Shown one piece after another: positions 35,135 through 44,563 of a stretch of 64,000 bases of DNA. Position 1 is the first letter of the stretch. Each line of letters begins with the position of its first letter. Location: contig DFGE01000016.1 of NCBI GenBank assembly GCA_002371675.1, positions 1 through 64,000 on the forward strand. Direction: 5' to 3'. The notes below the pieces were generated by a model, which saw only the letters and a list, made by a program, of their open reading frames with translations, was not told where the DNA came from and made no database searches. Source of the stretch: Clostridiales bacterium UBA3758. Its GTDB lineage: Bacteria > Bacillota > Clostridia > Oscillospirales > Oscillospiraceae. A program made the position numbers and the translations under genes.

Positions 35135-36634
35135 ATGACTGACGATCAACAGAACAAGACCGACCGCAAGGTAAGCGATATTTTTGACGTGGGCCCGGCG
35201 GACCCCGTGAGAGACGTGCCGGCCGGTGCGCACGCCGCCCCGGAGACTCCCGCGCAGGCCGCCCCGGAGACTCCTGCGCAGGCGCAGGAGCCGATCCCGG
35301 CGGAAAAGCCGGAGTCTGCGCCAGAGAAGAGGAGCGCGCCTGCGCCGGAAAAGAAAAGCGAGCCGCAGAGCGGGGAAAAGCCCGCCGCCGCGCGGCCTGC
35401 CGCGAAAAAGCCGGCCAAGCCCGGCCTGGTCGACCGCCTGCTCATCGACCGCGACGGGGACGAGGCGGCGAACTTCACCGGCGACGAGGAATCTGAGCGG
35501 GACTATCGCCCCATCCGCCAGAGCCGCGAGTCGAGGACGGGCTGCCTCGGCGGCATCATGTATTTCGTGTTCATCCTCTGCGCGAGCGTGATCCTCGCCT
35601 GCCTCGCATGGATGGCGGCGAGCGACGTGCTGGCGCTCAACGAGGACGAGTTCAAGGCCACCGTGACGCTCCCGGTCGATATCTTCACGACCGAGACTGT
35701 GGACGACGTGGACAAGGAGGGCAACGTCGTCGGCACCAAGACCGTGACCTCGGCGGATATCCCCTATGTCTCCGAGCAGCTCAAGCAGCAGGGACTGATC
35801 GAGTACAAGTGGCTCTTTGAACTCTTCTGCAAGATTTCCCACGCGGACCAGAAGGTGAGTCCCGGCGAATACGAACTCTCCTCCAGCTATGACTACCGCG
35901 CGCTTGTCCAGCACATGCGCGCCAACTCCAGCTCCGCTCTCACCGTGGATATCACCTTCCCGGAGGGCTACAGCATGCGGCAGATCTTCCTGCTCATGGA
36001 GGAAAAGGGCGTTGCGAGCTATGACGACCTCATGGCCGCCGCCGCGGATACCGTGTTCAACTATGACTTCATCCCCGAGGGCAGCGAGGGCAGCGCCCAG
36101 CGCCTGGAGGGCTATCTCTTCCCGGACACCTATCAGTTCTATATCTCGATGCAGCCCTCGAGCGCGATCAACAAGTTCCTCGAGGCCTTCAACTACAATG
36201 TCACGGATGAGATGAAGCAGCAGGCGGCCAATCGCGGCATGTCGATGCAGGATATTATCAACATCGCTTCCATGATCGAGAAGGAGGCCGCGAATGACGG
36301 CGAACGCCGCCTGATCGCCTCGGTCATCTACAACCGCATCAACACCGGCATGACCCTCGGCATCGACTCGACGATCCTCTATCTCTACCCTGACCATGAG
36401 GGCGCACCGACGGCCCCGATGCTCGCGCAGGACAGCCCCTACAACACCCGCCTTTACTACGGCCTGCCGCCCACGCCCATCTGCAGTCCGGGGCTTGCCT
36501 CCATCCAGGCGGCGCTGATCCCCGAGGAGACCAATTACTACTACTACGCCCTTGACACCGCGACCGGAACGCACCGCTTCTTCACCGACGCCAATGAGTT
36601 CAACCGCTTCGTGGAGACCCAGAATTATGGCTGA
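35135..36634 (+). CDS. mltG: Endolytic peptidoglycan transglycosylase MltG
   Basis: A 499-residue YceG/MltG protein. The first 150 residues are cytoplasmic, Pro/Ala/Glu/Lys-rich and include an imperfect APETPAQA repeat. One membrane segment follows (YFVFILCASVILACLAWMA), then a LysM-like part (SPGEYELSSSYDYRALVQHM) and the catalytic domain with LEGYLFPDTYQF, the catalytic Glu in ASMIEKEA and the NTRLYYGLPPTPICSPG end. It cuts nascent glycan strands and limits their length. AAGGAG lies 9 bases before the ATG at 35135. The U32 gene starts inside its end, an arrangement like yrrL-yrrN/O of Bacillus. Confidence 0.92.
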   Translation: MTDDQQNKTDRKVSDIFDVGPADPVRDVPAGAHAAPETPAQAAPETPAQAQEPIPAEKPESAPEKRSAPAPEKKSEPQSGEKPAAARPAAKKPAKPGLVDRLLIDRDGDEAANFTGDEESERDYRPIRQSRESRTGCLGGIMYFVFILCASVILACLAWMAASDVLALNEDEFKATVTLPVDIFTTETVDDVDKEGNVVGTKTVTSADIPYVSEQLKQQGLIEYKWLFELFCKISHADQKVSPGEYELSSSYDYRALVQHMRANSSSALTVDITFPEGYSMRQIFLLMEEKGVASYDDLMAAAADTVFNYDFIPEGSEGSAQRLEGYLFPDTYQFYISMQPSSAINKFLEAFNYNVTDEMKQQAANRGMSMQDIINIASMIEKEAANDGERRLIASVIYNRINTGMTLGIDSTILYLYPDHEGAPTAPMLAQDSPYNTRLYYGLPPTPICSPGLASIQAALIPEETNYYYYALDTATGTHRFFTDANEFNRFVETQNYG

Positions 36635-37838
36635 TACACCGGAGCTGCTTGCCCCGGCGGGGGATCTGGAACGGGTGCGGATGGCGCTGCTCTACGGGGC
36701 GGACGCGGTGTATCTGGCCGGGCGTATGTTCGGCATGCGCTCGAGCAGCGTGAGCTTTTCCGATGAGGATCTGCTCGAGGCCCTGCGCCTGACGCATGAA
36801 AAGGGCAAAAAGCTCTATGTCACCTGCAACACCCTCCCGCGTGAGGAGGAGCTCGCCGCGCTGCCCGGCTACCTGGGCTTTCTCCAGGAGGCCGGGGCGG
36901 ACGGACTCATCATCGCCGATCTCGGCGTGCTGGAGCTCGCAAAGCGCTGCGCCCCGCGCGTCGCGCGCCATGTGAGCACCCAGCTTGGCGTGATCAACAG
37001 CGCCACCGCGACGGCGCTCTGGAACATGGGGGCGGACACCGTCGTCCTTGCGCGCGAGACGCCGCTGGCGGATATCCGCGCCATCCGCGCGAATACCCCG
37101 CCGGAGCTGCGCATCGAGGCCTTTGTGCATGGGGCGATGTGTGTGTCCTTTTCCGGGCGCTGCCTGCTGTCCAACTATCTGACCGGGCGCGACGCCAATC
37201 GCGGGCAGTGTGCCCAGCCCTGCCGCTGGAAATATCACCTCGTAGAGGAGAAACGCCCCGGCCAGTATTTCGAGATCAGCGAGGACGGCGGCACCTACAT
37301 CATGAACTCCCGCGACATGTGCATGATCGGGCATATCCCCGAGCTGCTGGACGCGGGGGTCACCAGCCTGAAGATCGAGGGCAGAATGAAATCCGCCTAC
37401 TACACCGCCGTCGTGACCAACGCCTACCGCCACGCGATCGACGATGCGCTCGCGGGACGGCCGCTCGACCCGCTCTGGCTGCGCGAGACCGAGATGGTGA
37501 GCCACCGGCCGTATACCACCGGCTTCTATTTCGGCGAACCCGGGCAGCACTATGCCGAGGCCAGCTATTTCTCCGACGCCCGCGTCGCCGCCGTCGTGGA
37601 GGACTGCGACGAGACGGGCATGGCTCTGCTCACCCAGCGGAACAAATTCTCCGCCGGGGCGACGCTCGAGCTGCTGCTGCCGGAGGGCGCGCCGCTGCGC
37701 TTCACGGCGGAGGAACTGCGCGACGAGGAGGGCGTTCCCATTGCCGACACGCACAAGGCAATGATGCCTTTCCGCATGCGTCTGCCTGTCCGCGCGCCTC
37801 GCGGCTGCGTGCTGCGGATCCCGGGAGAAAAGCCTTGA
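36627..37838 (+). CDS. Peptidase U32 family protein, probable tRNA hydroxyuridine (TrhP-like) factor
   Basis: A 403-residue U32 protein. The family signature EAFVHGAMCVSFSGRCLLSN is followed by RDANRGQCAQPCRW, whose Cys residues are thought to carry an Fe-S cluster in this family. In Bacillus the U32 pair beside mltG (yrrN/yrrO, TrhP1/TrhP2) is needed for 5-hydroxyuridine at tRNA position 34. The gene here also follows mltG (8-bp overlap), which favours that role over proteolysis. The assignment is by context and family. The alaS promoter begins within its last codons. Confidence 0.8.
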   Translation: MADTPELLAPAGDLERVRMALLYGADAVYLAGRMFGMRSSSVSFSDEDLLEALRLTHEKGKKLYVTCNTLPREEELAALPGYLGFLQEAGADGLIIADLGVLELAKRCAPRVARHVSTQLGVINSATATALWNMGADTVVLARETPLADIRAIRANTPPELRIEAFVHGAMCVSFSGRCLLSNYLTGRDANRGQCAQPCRWKYHLVEEKRPGQYFEISEDGGTYIMNSRDMCMIGHIPELLDAGVTSLKIEGRMKSAYYTAVVTNAYRHAIDDALAGRPLDPLWLRETEMVSHRPYTTGFYFGEPGQHYAEASYFSDARVAAVVEDCDETGMALLTQRNKFSAGATLELLLPEGAPLRFTAEELRDEEGVPIADTHKAMMPFRMRLPVRAPRGCVLRIPGEKP

Positions 37839-37862
37839 CAAACGCGTCCGCTATGTTAAAAT
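37835..37862 (+). promoter_or_regulatory. Promoter of the alaS T-box leader
   Basis: TTGACA (37835-37840) overlaps the stop codon of the U32 gene; TAAAAT (37857-37862) lies 16 bp downstream. Confidence 0.8.
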
Positions 37863-37865
37863 AAC

Positions 37866-38104
37866 GGAGCAAAAAACGATAACCATATGGCTGTGACGAA
37901 ACGAGCCGGAAAACGGGCATTTCAGAGAGAGATCGGGCGGTGCGAGATCTCATGCTCTCCTCCGGCGGCCACTTCCGAGCCTCCCCGGGAAACCGGGGCG
38001 CGAGCCCGCGTTAAGGGCGCTTGAGAGATCGCGCAAGCGATAATCAGGGTGGTACCGCGAATCGACCTTCGCCCCTGTCCGGGGCGGAGGTATCTTTATT
38101 TTTA
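37866..38104 (+). promoter_or_regulatory. T-box riboswitch leader of alaS
   Basis: The conserved T-box AGGGTGGTACCGCGA is at 38046-38060. A terminator stem ACCTTCGCCCC/GGGGCGGAGGT (38065-38091) followed by a T-rich run ends the leader just before the alaS ribosome binding site. Binding of uncharged tRNA-Ala should form the antiterminator with the T-box and allow alaS transcription. The specifier codon in the 37.87-37.95 kb stem cannot be assigned with certainty; GCT and GCC triplets are both present. Confidence 0.93.
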
Positions 38105-38118
38105 AGGAGAACCCCTAT

Positions 38119-40755
38119 ATGGAAAAGTACGGTCTGAACCAACTGCGTGAAATGTTTCTGTCCTTCTTCGAGACGAAGGGACACCTGCGCCTGCCCTCCT
38201 TCTCCCTGATCCCGCAGAACGACAAGAGCCTTCTGCTCATCAACTCCGGCATGGCGCCCATGAAGCCCTACTTCAAGGGCGAGCAGGAGCCGCCGCGTCA
38301 CCGCGTCTGCACCTGCCAGAAGTGCATCCGCACCGGCGACATCGAGAATATCGGCAAGACGGCGCGCCACGGCACCTATTTTGAGATGCTCGGCAACTTC
38401 TCCTTCGGCGATTACTTCAAGCGTGAGGCGATCCACTGGAGCTGGGAGTTCCTCACGAGCCCCGACTGGGTGGGCCTCGACCCCAACCGCCTCTATCCCT
38501 CCATCTACGAGAACGACGACGAGGCCTTCGATATCTGGAACAAGGAAGTCGGCATCCCCGCCGAACGCATCTTCCGCTTCGGCAAGGAGGACAACTTCTG
38601 GGAGCACGGCGCCGGTCCCTGCGGCCCCTGCTCGGAGATTTATTATGACCGCGGCGAAAAGTACGGCTGCGGCAAGCCGACCTGCACTGTCGGCTGCGAC
38701 TGCGACCGCTACATGGAGGTCTGGAATAACGTCTTCTCCCAGTTCGACAACGACGGCGAGGGTCACTATTCCGAGCTCAAGCAGAAGAACATCGACACCG
38801 GCATGGGCCTGGAGCGTCTGGCGGTCGTCTGCCAGGATGTCGAATCGCTCTTTGACGTTGACACCGTCATGAACATCACCAACAAGGTCAGCGAGCTCAC
38901 AGGCGCCTACTACGGCAGGAGCCACAAGATGGACGTGTCGCTGCGCGTCATTACCGATCACATCCGCGCTTCCGTCTTCATGATCTGCGACGGCGTGCTC
39001 CCCTCCAACGAGGGCCGCGGCTATGTGCTGCGCCGTCTGCTGCGCCGCGCCGCACGCCACGGCAAGCTCCTCGGCGTGAGCGAGCCCTTCCTCTATGAAG
39101 TGATCGACACCGTCGTGCACGAAAACGAGTGCCAGTACCCCGAGCTGCGCGAGAAGCAAGCCTATATCACCCGCGTCGTCAAGACCGAGGAGGAGAACTT
39201 CGCAAAAACCATCGACGCCGGCATGAAGATCTTTTCCGACATGCTTTCCGAGCACAAGCAGAAGGGCGAGAGCACCTTTTCCGGCGCCGACGCCTTCAAG
39301 CTCTACGATACCTACGGCTTCCCCATCGACCTCACCACCGAGATGTGCGCCGACGAGGGAATGAGCGTGGACGAGCAGGGCTTCCGCGCGCTCATGGAAG
39401 AGCAGCGGCAGCGCGCCCGCAAGGCGCGCGAGGCGCTGGGCGACCTCGGCTGGGCCGGCATCGAGTTCGGCAAGGAGATCCCCGAGACGGAGTTCGTCGG
39501 CTATGACGAGCAGAGCGTCGAGGCGAAGGTCCTCGCTATCGTGGCCGACGGCGAATTCCGCGAGGAGATCCCCGCAGGCACGGAGGCCACCGTCGTGCTT
39601 GACCGCACGGTGCTCTACGCCGAGATGGGCGGCCAGGTTGCCGACCACGGCACGCTGACGGCCGGCGGGATGCACTTCGAGATCAGCGACGTGCAGAAAA
39701 ACAAGGGCGGCAAGTTCATGCACAGCGGCAAGCTCGTCTCCGGCGAGCTCAAGCTCGGCGACACCGTGACCGCCGCTTACGATAAGAGCCGCCGCGCGGC
39801 GATCGCCCGTGCCCACAGCGCAACCCACCTGCTGCAGAAGGCCCTGCGCGACGTGCTGGGCGAGCATGTGCACCAGGCCGGCTCCCTCGTCGAGCCCGAC
39901 TTCCTGCGCTTTGACTTCACGCACTTCTCTGCCGTGACAGCCGAGCAGCTGCAGGCGGTCGAGGACGCGGTGAACGCCGCCGTGCTCGAGGGGCTGGACG
40001 TTGTGACGAAGGTCATGCCCCTCGAGGAAGCCCGCAAGTCCGGCGCGACCGCGCTCTTCGGCGAGAAATACGGCGACAGCGTCCGCGTCGTCTCCATGGG
40101 CGATTACAGCGTGGAGCTCTGCGGCGGCACGCACCTGTCCACGACCGCCAAGGCCGGCGCCTTCCATATCCTCTCCGAGGGCTCTGTCGCCTCCGGCGTG
40201 CGCCGCATCGAGGCCAGCACCGGCCTCGGCACCCTGCGCACCCTGCGCAAGGATATCGAGACCATAGACTCCGTGGCCGCGCTCTTCAAGGCGAATCCGG
40301 CCGATGTGCTGCAGAAGGTCGAACAGCAGGCCGGCGAGCTCAAGGAGGCCAAACGCCTCATCCAGCAATACAAGGACAAGGAATCCGCCGGCGGTGCGGA
40401 CGAGCTGCTCCGCAGGGCGAAGGAGATCGGCGGCGTGCATGTCGTCACCTGCAGCCAGGGCGAATGCGACGCGGCTGCCCTGCGCAAGATGGGCGACGCC
40501 CTGCGCGATAAGGATCCCTCCGTCGTGGCGCTCATCGCCGCAGTGAACGGCGACAAGATCACCTTCCAGTGCGTCTGCGGCAAGGAGGCCGTTGCCAAGG
40601 GCATCCGTGCGGGCGATATCATCAAGAACGTCACCGCAATTGCCGGCGGCAAGGGCGGCGGCAAACCGGACTCCGCCATGGGCGGCGGCAACCTGGTCGA
40701 AAAGCTCCCCGAGGCCCTGGCCGCTCTGGAGGACTTTGTAGAAGCGAAACTCTGA
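38119..40755 (+). CDS. alaS: Alanyl-tRNA synthetase
   Basis: An 878-residue AlaRS of full length. The catalytic core has NSGMAPMKPYFKG, HRVCTCQKCIRTGDIENIG and GNFSFGDYFKREAI. The editing domain has the metal-binding HxxxH (HSATHLLQ) and CGGTH. The C-terminal DHHA1-type domain includes GGKGGGKPDSAMGGG. It attaches alanine to tRNA-Ala. AAGGAG precedes the ATG at 38119, directly after the T-box terminator. The next gene follows after 12 bp. Confidence 0.98.
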   Translation: MEKYGLNQLREMFLSFFETKGHLRLPSFSLIPQNDKSLLLINSGMAPMKPYFKGEQEPPRHRVCTCQKCIRTGDIENIGKTARHGTYFEMLGNFSFGDYFKREAIHWSWEFLTSPDWVGLDPNRLYPSIYENDDEAFDIWNKEVGIPAERIFRFGKEDNFWEHGAGPCGPCSEIYYDRGEKYGCGKPTCTVGCDCDRYMEVWNNVFSQFDNDGEGHYSELKQKNIDTGMGLERLAVVCQDVESLFDVDTVMNITNKVSELTGAYYGRSHKMDVSLRVITDHIRASVFMICDGVLPSNEGRGYVLRRLLRRAARHGKLLGVSEPFLYEVIDTVVHENECQYPELREKQAYITRVVKTEEENFAKTIDAGMKIFSDMLSEHKQKGESTFSGADAFKLYDTYGFPIDLTTEMCADEGMSVDEQGFRALMEEQRQRARKAREALGDLGWAGIEFGKEIPETEFVGYDEQSVEAKVLAIVADGEFREEIPAGTEATVVLDRTVLYAEMGGQVADHGTLTAGGMHFEISDVQKNKGGKFMHSGKLVSGELKLGDTVTAAYDKSRRAAIARAHSATHLLQKALRDVLGEHVHQAGSLVEPDFLRFDFTHFSAVTAEQLQAVEDAVNAAVLEGLDVVTKVMPLEEARKSGATALFGEKYGDSVRVVSMGDYSVELCGGTHLSTTAKAGAFHILSEGSVASGVRRIEASTGLGTLRTLRKDIETIDSVAALFKANPADVLQKVEQQAGELKEAKRLIQQYKDKESAGGADELLRRAKEIGGVHVVTCSQGECDAAALRKMGDALRDKDPSVVALIAAVNGDKITFQCVCGKEAVAKGIRAGDIIKNVTAIAGGKGGGKPDSAMGGGNLVEKLPEALAALEDFVEAKL

Positions 40756-40767
40756 GGAGGAGACAAC

Positions 40768-41112
40768 ATGGATCAAAACTGCCTGTTCTGCCGCATCATC
40801 CGCGGCGAGATCCCCAGCGCCAAGGTCTATGAGGACGAATACGTGTTCGCCTTCCGGGATATCAATCCCCAGGCGCCGGTGCATATCCTCGTCGTCCCCA
40901 AGACGCACATTCCCTGCGCCGACGCCGTGGATGCGGAGAACTCCGTGTACGTGGCAAAGTGCTTTGAGGCCATCGCGAAGATCGCGGAGGCGGAGGGCCT
41001 TTCCAATGGCTACCGCGTCGTGAACAACTGCGGCGAGGACGGCGGCCAGAGCGTGATGCACCTGCATTTTCACCTGATCGGCGGCGTGAAGCTCTCCGAG
41101 AAGGTCGTCTAA
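40768..41112 (+). CDS. Histidine triad (HIT) nucleotide-binding protein
   Basis: A 114-residue HIT protein of HinT type. It starts CLFCRIIRGEIPSAKVYED with the zinc-type CxxC of many bacterial HinT proteins. The histidine triad is HLHFHLIGG near the C-terminus, and NPQAPVHILVVPKTHI is typical. These enzymes hydrolyse AMP-lysine, aminoacyl-AMP and other phosphoramidates. The position after alaS is common and fits a clean-up role for aminoacyl adenylates. GAGGAG precedes the ATG. A GC-rich hairpin with no T-run lies at about 41124-41160 after the gene. Confidence 0.93.
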   Translation: MDQNCLFCRIIRGEIPSAKVYEDEYVFAFRDINPQAPVHILVVPKTHIPCADAVDAENSVYVAKCFEAIAKIAEAEGLSNGYRVVNNCGEDGGQSVMHLHFHLIGGVKLSEKVV

Positions 41113-41235
41113 GCGAATACTGCCCCTGGCGGGCGGCGCGCTGCGCGCCCGCCGGGGGAAACGCGCCGCAGAGAAGTCTCCCTGCGGCCGCTTTTTCATC
41201 TGGGTACATGCTGCGCGCGGAAGGAGGGGCTTGCT

Positions 41236-43500
41236 GTGCGCAGACTGGCGATATCGGCCTTTGCTTTTTCCGCGGCGGTGTTTCTCTCGCACTACCTGCT
41301 CCCGGTGTCTGCGCTGCCCTGGCTCGCCCTGGGCTTTGCCGCCATCGGCGCCGGACTGCTGCTTGCGCGGCGCGTCTGGCTGCGGCTCTTCACGCTGCTG
41401 CTTCTGGGCCTCTCGCTCGGCTTCGGCTGCTTTTATGTTCACGCGCGGCAGACTCTGCTCCCGGCGCGTGCGCTCGACGGGGAGACGAGGGTAATCTGCG
41501 GCGTCGTGACCGACTATCCCGAGTGCCGGGGCGACAGTCTGCGCCTGCAGCTGCGCCTCGAGGGGGAAGGACTTCCGCGGCTCAACGCCCTCGTGTACGA
41601 CGGGACGCGGAGTCTCTCCACCGCGCAGCCGGGCGATCTCGTGCGCTTCGAGGCGCGGCTCTCTTCCGCAGAGACGCGTCACGGAGCGCGCAGCGATCTG
41701 TATAATTCCAAAGACATCTACTTTATCCTGAGCGCCAAAAGCCAGGCGGAATACCTGGGCAGGCGCATGGAACTGCGGCTGTTCCCGGCCGTTGCGCGGC
41801 GGGCGGTCGCGAAGTGCGCGGACGGCGCCTTCCCGCAGGATGTGCGGGCATTTATGCGCGCGCTGCTGCTCGGCGACAAGGACGCCCTCTATGCCGACGC
41901 CGGCCTCTACCGCGCCATGAGCCGCGCGGGCTTTCTGCATATCACCGCAGTGTCCGGCATGCATGTGGCCTTCCTGGTGGGACTTTTGCAGCTGCTGCTG
42001 GGCGCCTCGCGGCGAAACAGCCTGCTGTGCATCGCGCTCGTCTGGGCCTTCGTGTTTCTCACGGGAGCCTCGCCTTCCGCAGTGCGCGCGGGGATCATGC
42101 AGAGCTTCCTGCTGCTTGCGCCCCTTTTCGGGCGGGAGAACGACGCGGCGACCTCTCTCGGCGCGGCGCTCGGTCTCATTCTGCTGCTCAATCCCTCCGC
42201 GGCCGGCAGCATCAGCCTGCAGCTCTCTTTCGCAGCCATGGCCGGCATCCTCTGCTTTGCCGCGCCGCTGCAGCGCGCGCTCGAGGAGGCGACGGGCTCG
42301 GAGCGGCTGCGGCGCCTCCTGCGCGCGCCAATCGCCACCGCGGCGAGTTCGCTGGCCGTGCTCGCCTTTACGGTGCCGCTCTCGGCGATCCACTTCGGCT
42401 CGGTGCAGGTACTCTCGCCGCTTACGAACCTGCTGGGGCTTTGGGCGGTGTCGCTCTGCTTTTGCGGAGGCTTCCTCTCGGTCGGTCTCTTTGCGCTCCT
42501 GCCCGCGGCGGGCAGCGGCCTCGGCTGGCTCACAGCCTGGCTCGCGCGCTATCTCGTTGCGGTGGCCCGGCTCGTCTCTGCCGTCCCCTTTGCCTCGGTT
42601 TATCTGCAGCACGGAGCGACGGTGATCTGGCTCGTGCTGTGCTATGTGTTCGTGCTCACGGCCGTCTTCTTCCGGCTCCCGCTGCGCGTGCGTCTGCTCG
42701 CGCCGCTCATCCTCTGCGCGCTGACGCTCGCCATGACGCTCGCGGTCACGCGCTGGAATTACCGATCGGCAGACGGCGTGATCAGCGCCATCGACGTCGG
42801 ACAGGGGCAATGCATCTCTGTGATGGCCGGGGATCAGACCGTCGTTGTCGACTGCGGAAGCATCCTGACGCTCGAAAACGCCGGAGAAACGGCCGGGGAG
42901 TACCTGCTCGCCTGCGGGCGCAGACAGGTTGATCTGCTGATGCTTACGCACCTGCACGCGGATCACTGCAACGGCGTGGAGACACTGATGACGCTGCTTC
43001 CCGTGAAGCGCCTTGTCCTCGCGAACGGCTTGGAGGATGAGGACGATACGCTCGCCGGGATCCTCTCCGCTGCCGAGGCTTCCGGCACGGAGGTCGAATT
43101 CCTCACGAGGGACGCGCAGAAGCAGCTCGGGGAGATCCGGATGCAGTTTTATTATCCCGGCCCGGAGGGCGACGCCAACGAGCGCTGTCTTGCGGCGCGC
43201 ATCTCTGTCGGGGACTATGATCTGCTTGTGACGGGCGACCTCTCCAAGAGCGCCGAGCGCGCGCTGGTTCAGCGCTGCGATCTGAGCGGCACGGAGGCCT
43301 ACATCGTCGGGCATCACGGCTCAAAATACGCCAGCTCCGGCGAGCTGCTCGCCAAAATGGGCGGCGACACGGCGCTCATCAGTGTGGGCTGGAACAATTT
43401 TGGCCACCCCACTGACGCGACGCTCCAGCGGCTCGACGCCTACGGCTATACGATCTATCGGACGGATCAGAGCGGAACGATTGAAATATGGATCGGGTGA
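41236..43500 (+). CDS. comEC: ComEC/Rec2 family competence/DNA uptake channel protein
   Basis: A 754-residue protein with all three ComEC parts. The N-terminal DUF4131 region follows two membrane segments, the competence domain includes FLHITAVSGMHVAFLVGLLQ with many helices, and the C-terminal metallo-beta-lactamase domain has THLHADHCNG, VTGDLS, GHHGSKYASS and GHPTDATL. It forms the inner membrane path for single-stranded DNA and may degrade one strand. The start is GTG 41236, 7 bases after AAGGAGGGG. holA follows directly, a common order in Firmicutes. Whether this strain is competent cannot be told. Confidence 0.93.
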   Translation: MRRLAISAFAFSAAVFLSHYLLPVSALPWLALGFAAIGAGLLLARRVWLRLFTLLLLGLSLGFGCFYVHARQTLLPARALDGETRVICGVVTDYPECRGDSLRLQLRLEGEGLPRLNALVYDGTRSLSTAQPGDLVRFEARLSSAETRHGARSDLYNSKDIYFILSAKSQAEYLGRRMELRLFPAVARRAVAKCADGAFPQDVRAFMRALLLGDKDALYADAGLYRAMSRAGFLHITAVSGMHVAFLVGLLQLLLGASRRNSLLCIALVWAFVFLTGASPSAVRAGIMQSFLLLAPLFGRENDAATSLGAALGLILLLNPSAAGSISLQLSFAAMAGILCFAAPLQRALEEATGSERLRRLLRAPIATAASSLAVLAFTVPLSAIHFGSVQVLSPLTNLLGLWAVSLCFCGGFLSVGLFALLPAAGSGLGWLTAWLARYLVAVARLVSAVPFASVYLQHGATVIWLVLCYVFVLTAVFFRLPLRVRLLAPLILCALTLAMTLAVTRWNYRSADGVISAIDVGQGQCISVMAGDQTVVVDCGSILTLENAGETAGEYLLACGRRQVDLLMLTHLHADHCNGVETLMTLLPVKRLVLANGLEDEDDTLAGILSAAEASGTEVEFLTRDAQKQLGEIRMQFYYPGPEGDANERCLAARISVGDYDLLVTGDLSKSAERALVQRCDLSGTEAYIVGHHGSKYASSGELLAKMGGDTALISVGWNNFGHPTDATLQRLDAYGYTIYRTDQSGTIEIWIG

Positions 43501-43504
43501 AGAC

Positions 43505-44563
43505 ATGGCGAAAAAGAACAAAAACGAAAAACCTGCCCTGAGCTACAGCGAGGCGGAACGCCGCCTCCGTGAAGGCGAGCCCGGGCGGCTCTACCTGCTC
43601 TGGGGGCCGGAGGAATATCTGCGGGAATACTTCCTCGGCGAGCTGAAGAAAAAATGCCTCCCCGAAGGGGAGGACGATTTCAGCTTCCGCCGCCTGAACG
43701 GTCCGGAGCTGGACCCCAACGAGCTGCGCAGCGCCGTTGACGCGATGCCCTTCCTCTCAGAGCGGAGCTTCGTGGAGGTACGCGGCGCGGAGCTCAACAA
43801 GCTCAAGGAGGCGGACCGCATCCTTGCCGTGCTGGAGGACATCCCGGATTTCTGCACGGTCGCCTTTGTACAGAACGCGCAGTTCGAGCCGGACGGGCGC
43901 TCGAAGCTCGTCAAGGCCATGCGCGAGAGGGGAGAGGACGTGTCCTTCACCCAGCAGAGCCAGGACAAGCTCATCCGCTGGATCGTCCGACGCTTCGCCG
44001 CGGCGAACAAACACATCGAGCTGGAGGCAGCCCAGCGCCTGATCTTCATCTCCGGAGATCTCATGAACCGCCTCATTCCGGAGATCGACAAGATCTCCGC
44101 CTACGCCAAGGGCCAGACGGTCACGGTGCAGGATGTGGAGACAGTCGCAAACCACATCCCGGAGGCCGTGGTCTTCGACCTGAGCGACGCGATGGCGGGG
44201 CGAAAGTTCAATACAGCGTTTTCGATCCTCTCGGAGTTGCTCGCGGATAAGAACAACGAGCCCATTTTCCTGCTCTCGCTCCTCGGCACGCAGATGCGCG
44301 GCCTTTACGCCGCCAAGCTTGCCGACGAGCGGCAGCTCGGCGTCAAGGGCGTTATGGATCTCGGCGCTGCCAGATACGATTTCCAGGCACGCCGCCTGCT
44401 CACGGCCTCGCGCGGCTTCACGCGCGAACAGCTCATCAACGCCGTACGCATCTGTGCGGAGACGGATTACCGCATCAAGAGCAGCGGCGGGAGTGACCGC
44501 GAGCTGCTCAAGGAAGCGCTGCTGCGCATCGCGGCGGGGGAGGAAAAGCGTGAGGCGGATTAA
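43505..44563 (+). CDS. holA: DNA polymerase III delta subunit
   Basis: A 352-residue HolA protein. Following a basic start, it has LYLLWGPEEYLREYFL at the degenerate ATPase site and FSFRRLNG, AVDAMPFLSERSFVEVRGAEL, DKLIRWIVRRFAAANK and the C-terminal collar region with FDLSDAMAGRKFNTAFSILSELL. It opens the beta clamp within the clamp loader. It starts 4 bp after comEC with no separate promoter. It overlaps the following Toprim gene by 14 bp. Confidence 0.93.
   Translation: MAKKNKNEKPALSYSEAERRLREGEPGRLYLLWGPEEYLREYFLGELKKKCLPEGEDDFSFRRLNGPELDPNELRSAVDAMPFLSERSFVEVRGAELNKLKEADRILAVLEDIPDFCTVAFVQNAQFEPDGRSKLVKAMRERGEDVSFTQQSQDKLIRWIVRRFAAANKHIELEAAQRLIFISGDLMNRLIPEIDKISAYAKGQTVTVQDVETVANHIPEAVVFDLSDAMAGRKFNTAFSILSELLADKNNEPIFLLSLLGTQMRGLYAAKLADERQLGVKGVMDLGAARYDFQARRLLTASRGFTREQLINAVRICAETDYRIKSSGGSDRELLKEALLRIAAGEEKREAD

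Noticed and set aside
38044..43317. A 1757-codon open frame on the minus strand opposite alaS-comEC
   Set aside because: It is a GC-bias shadow: composition is His/Asp/Gly/Arg-rich and repetitive, it lacks a ribosome binding site, and it lies opposite alaS, HIT and comEC, which have clear motifs.
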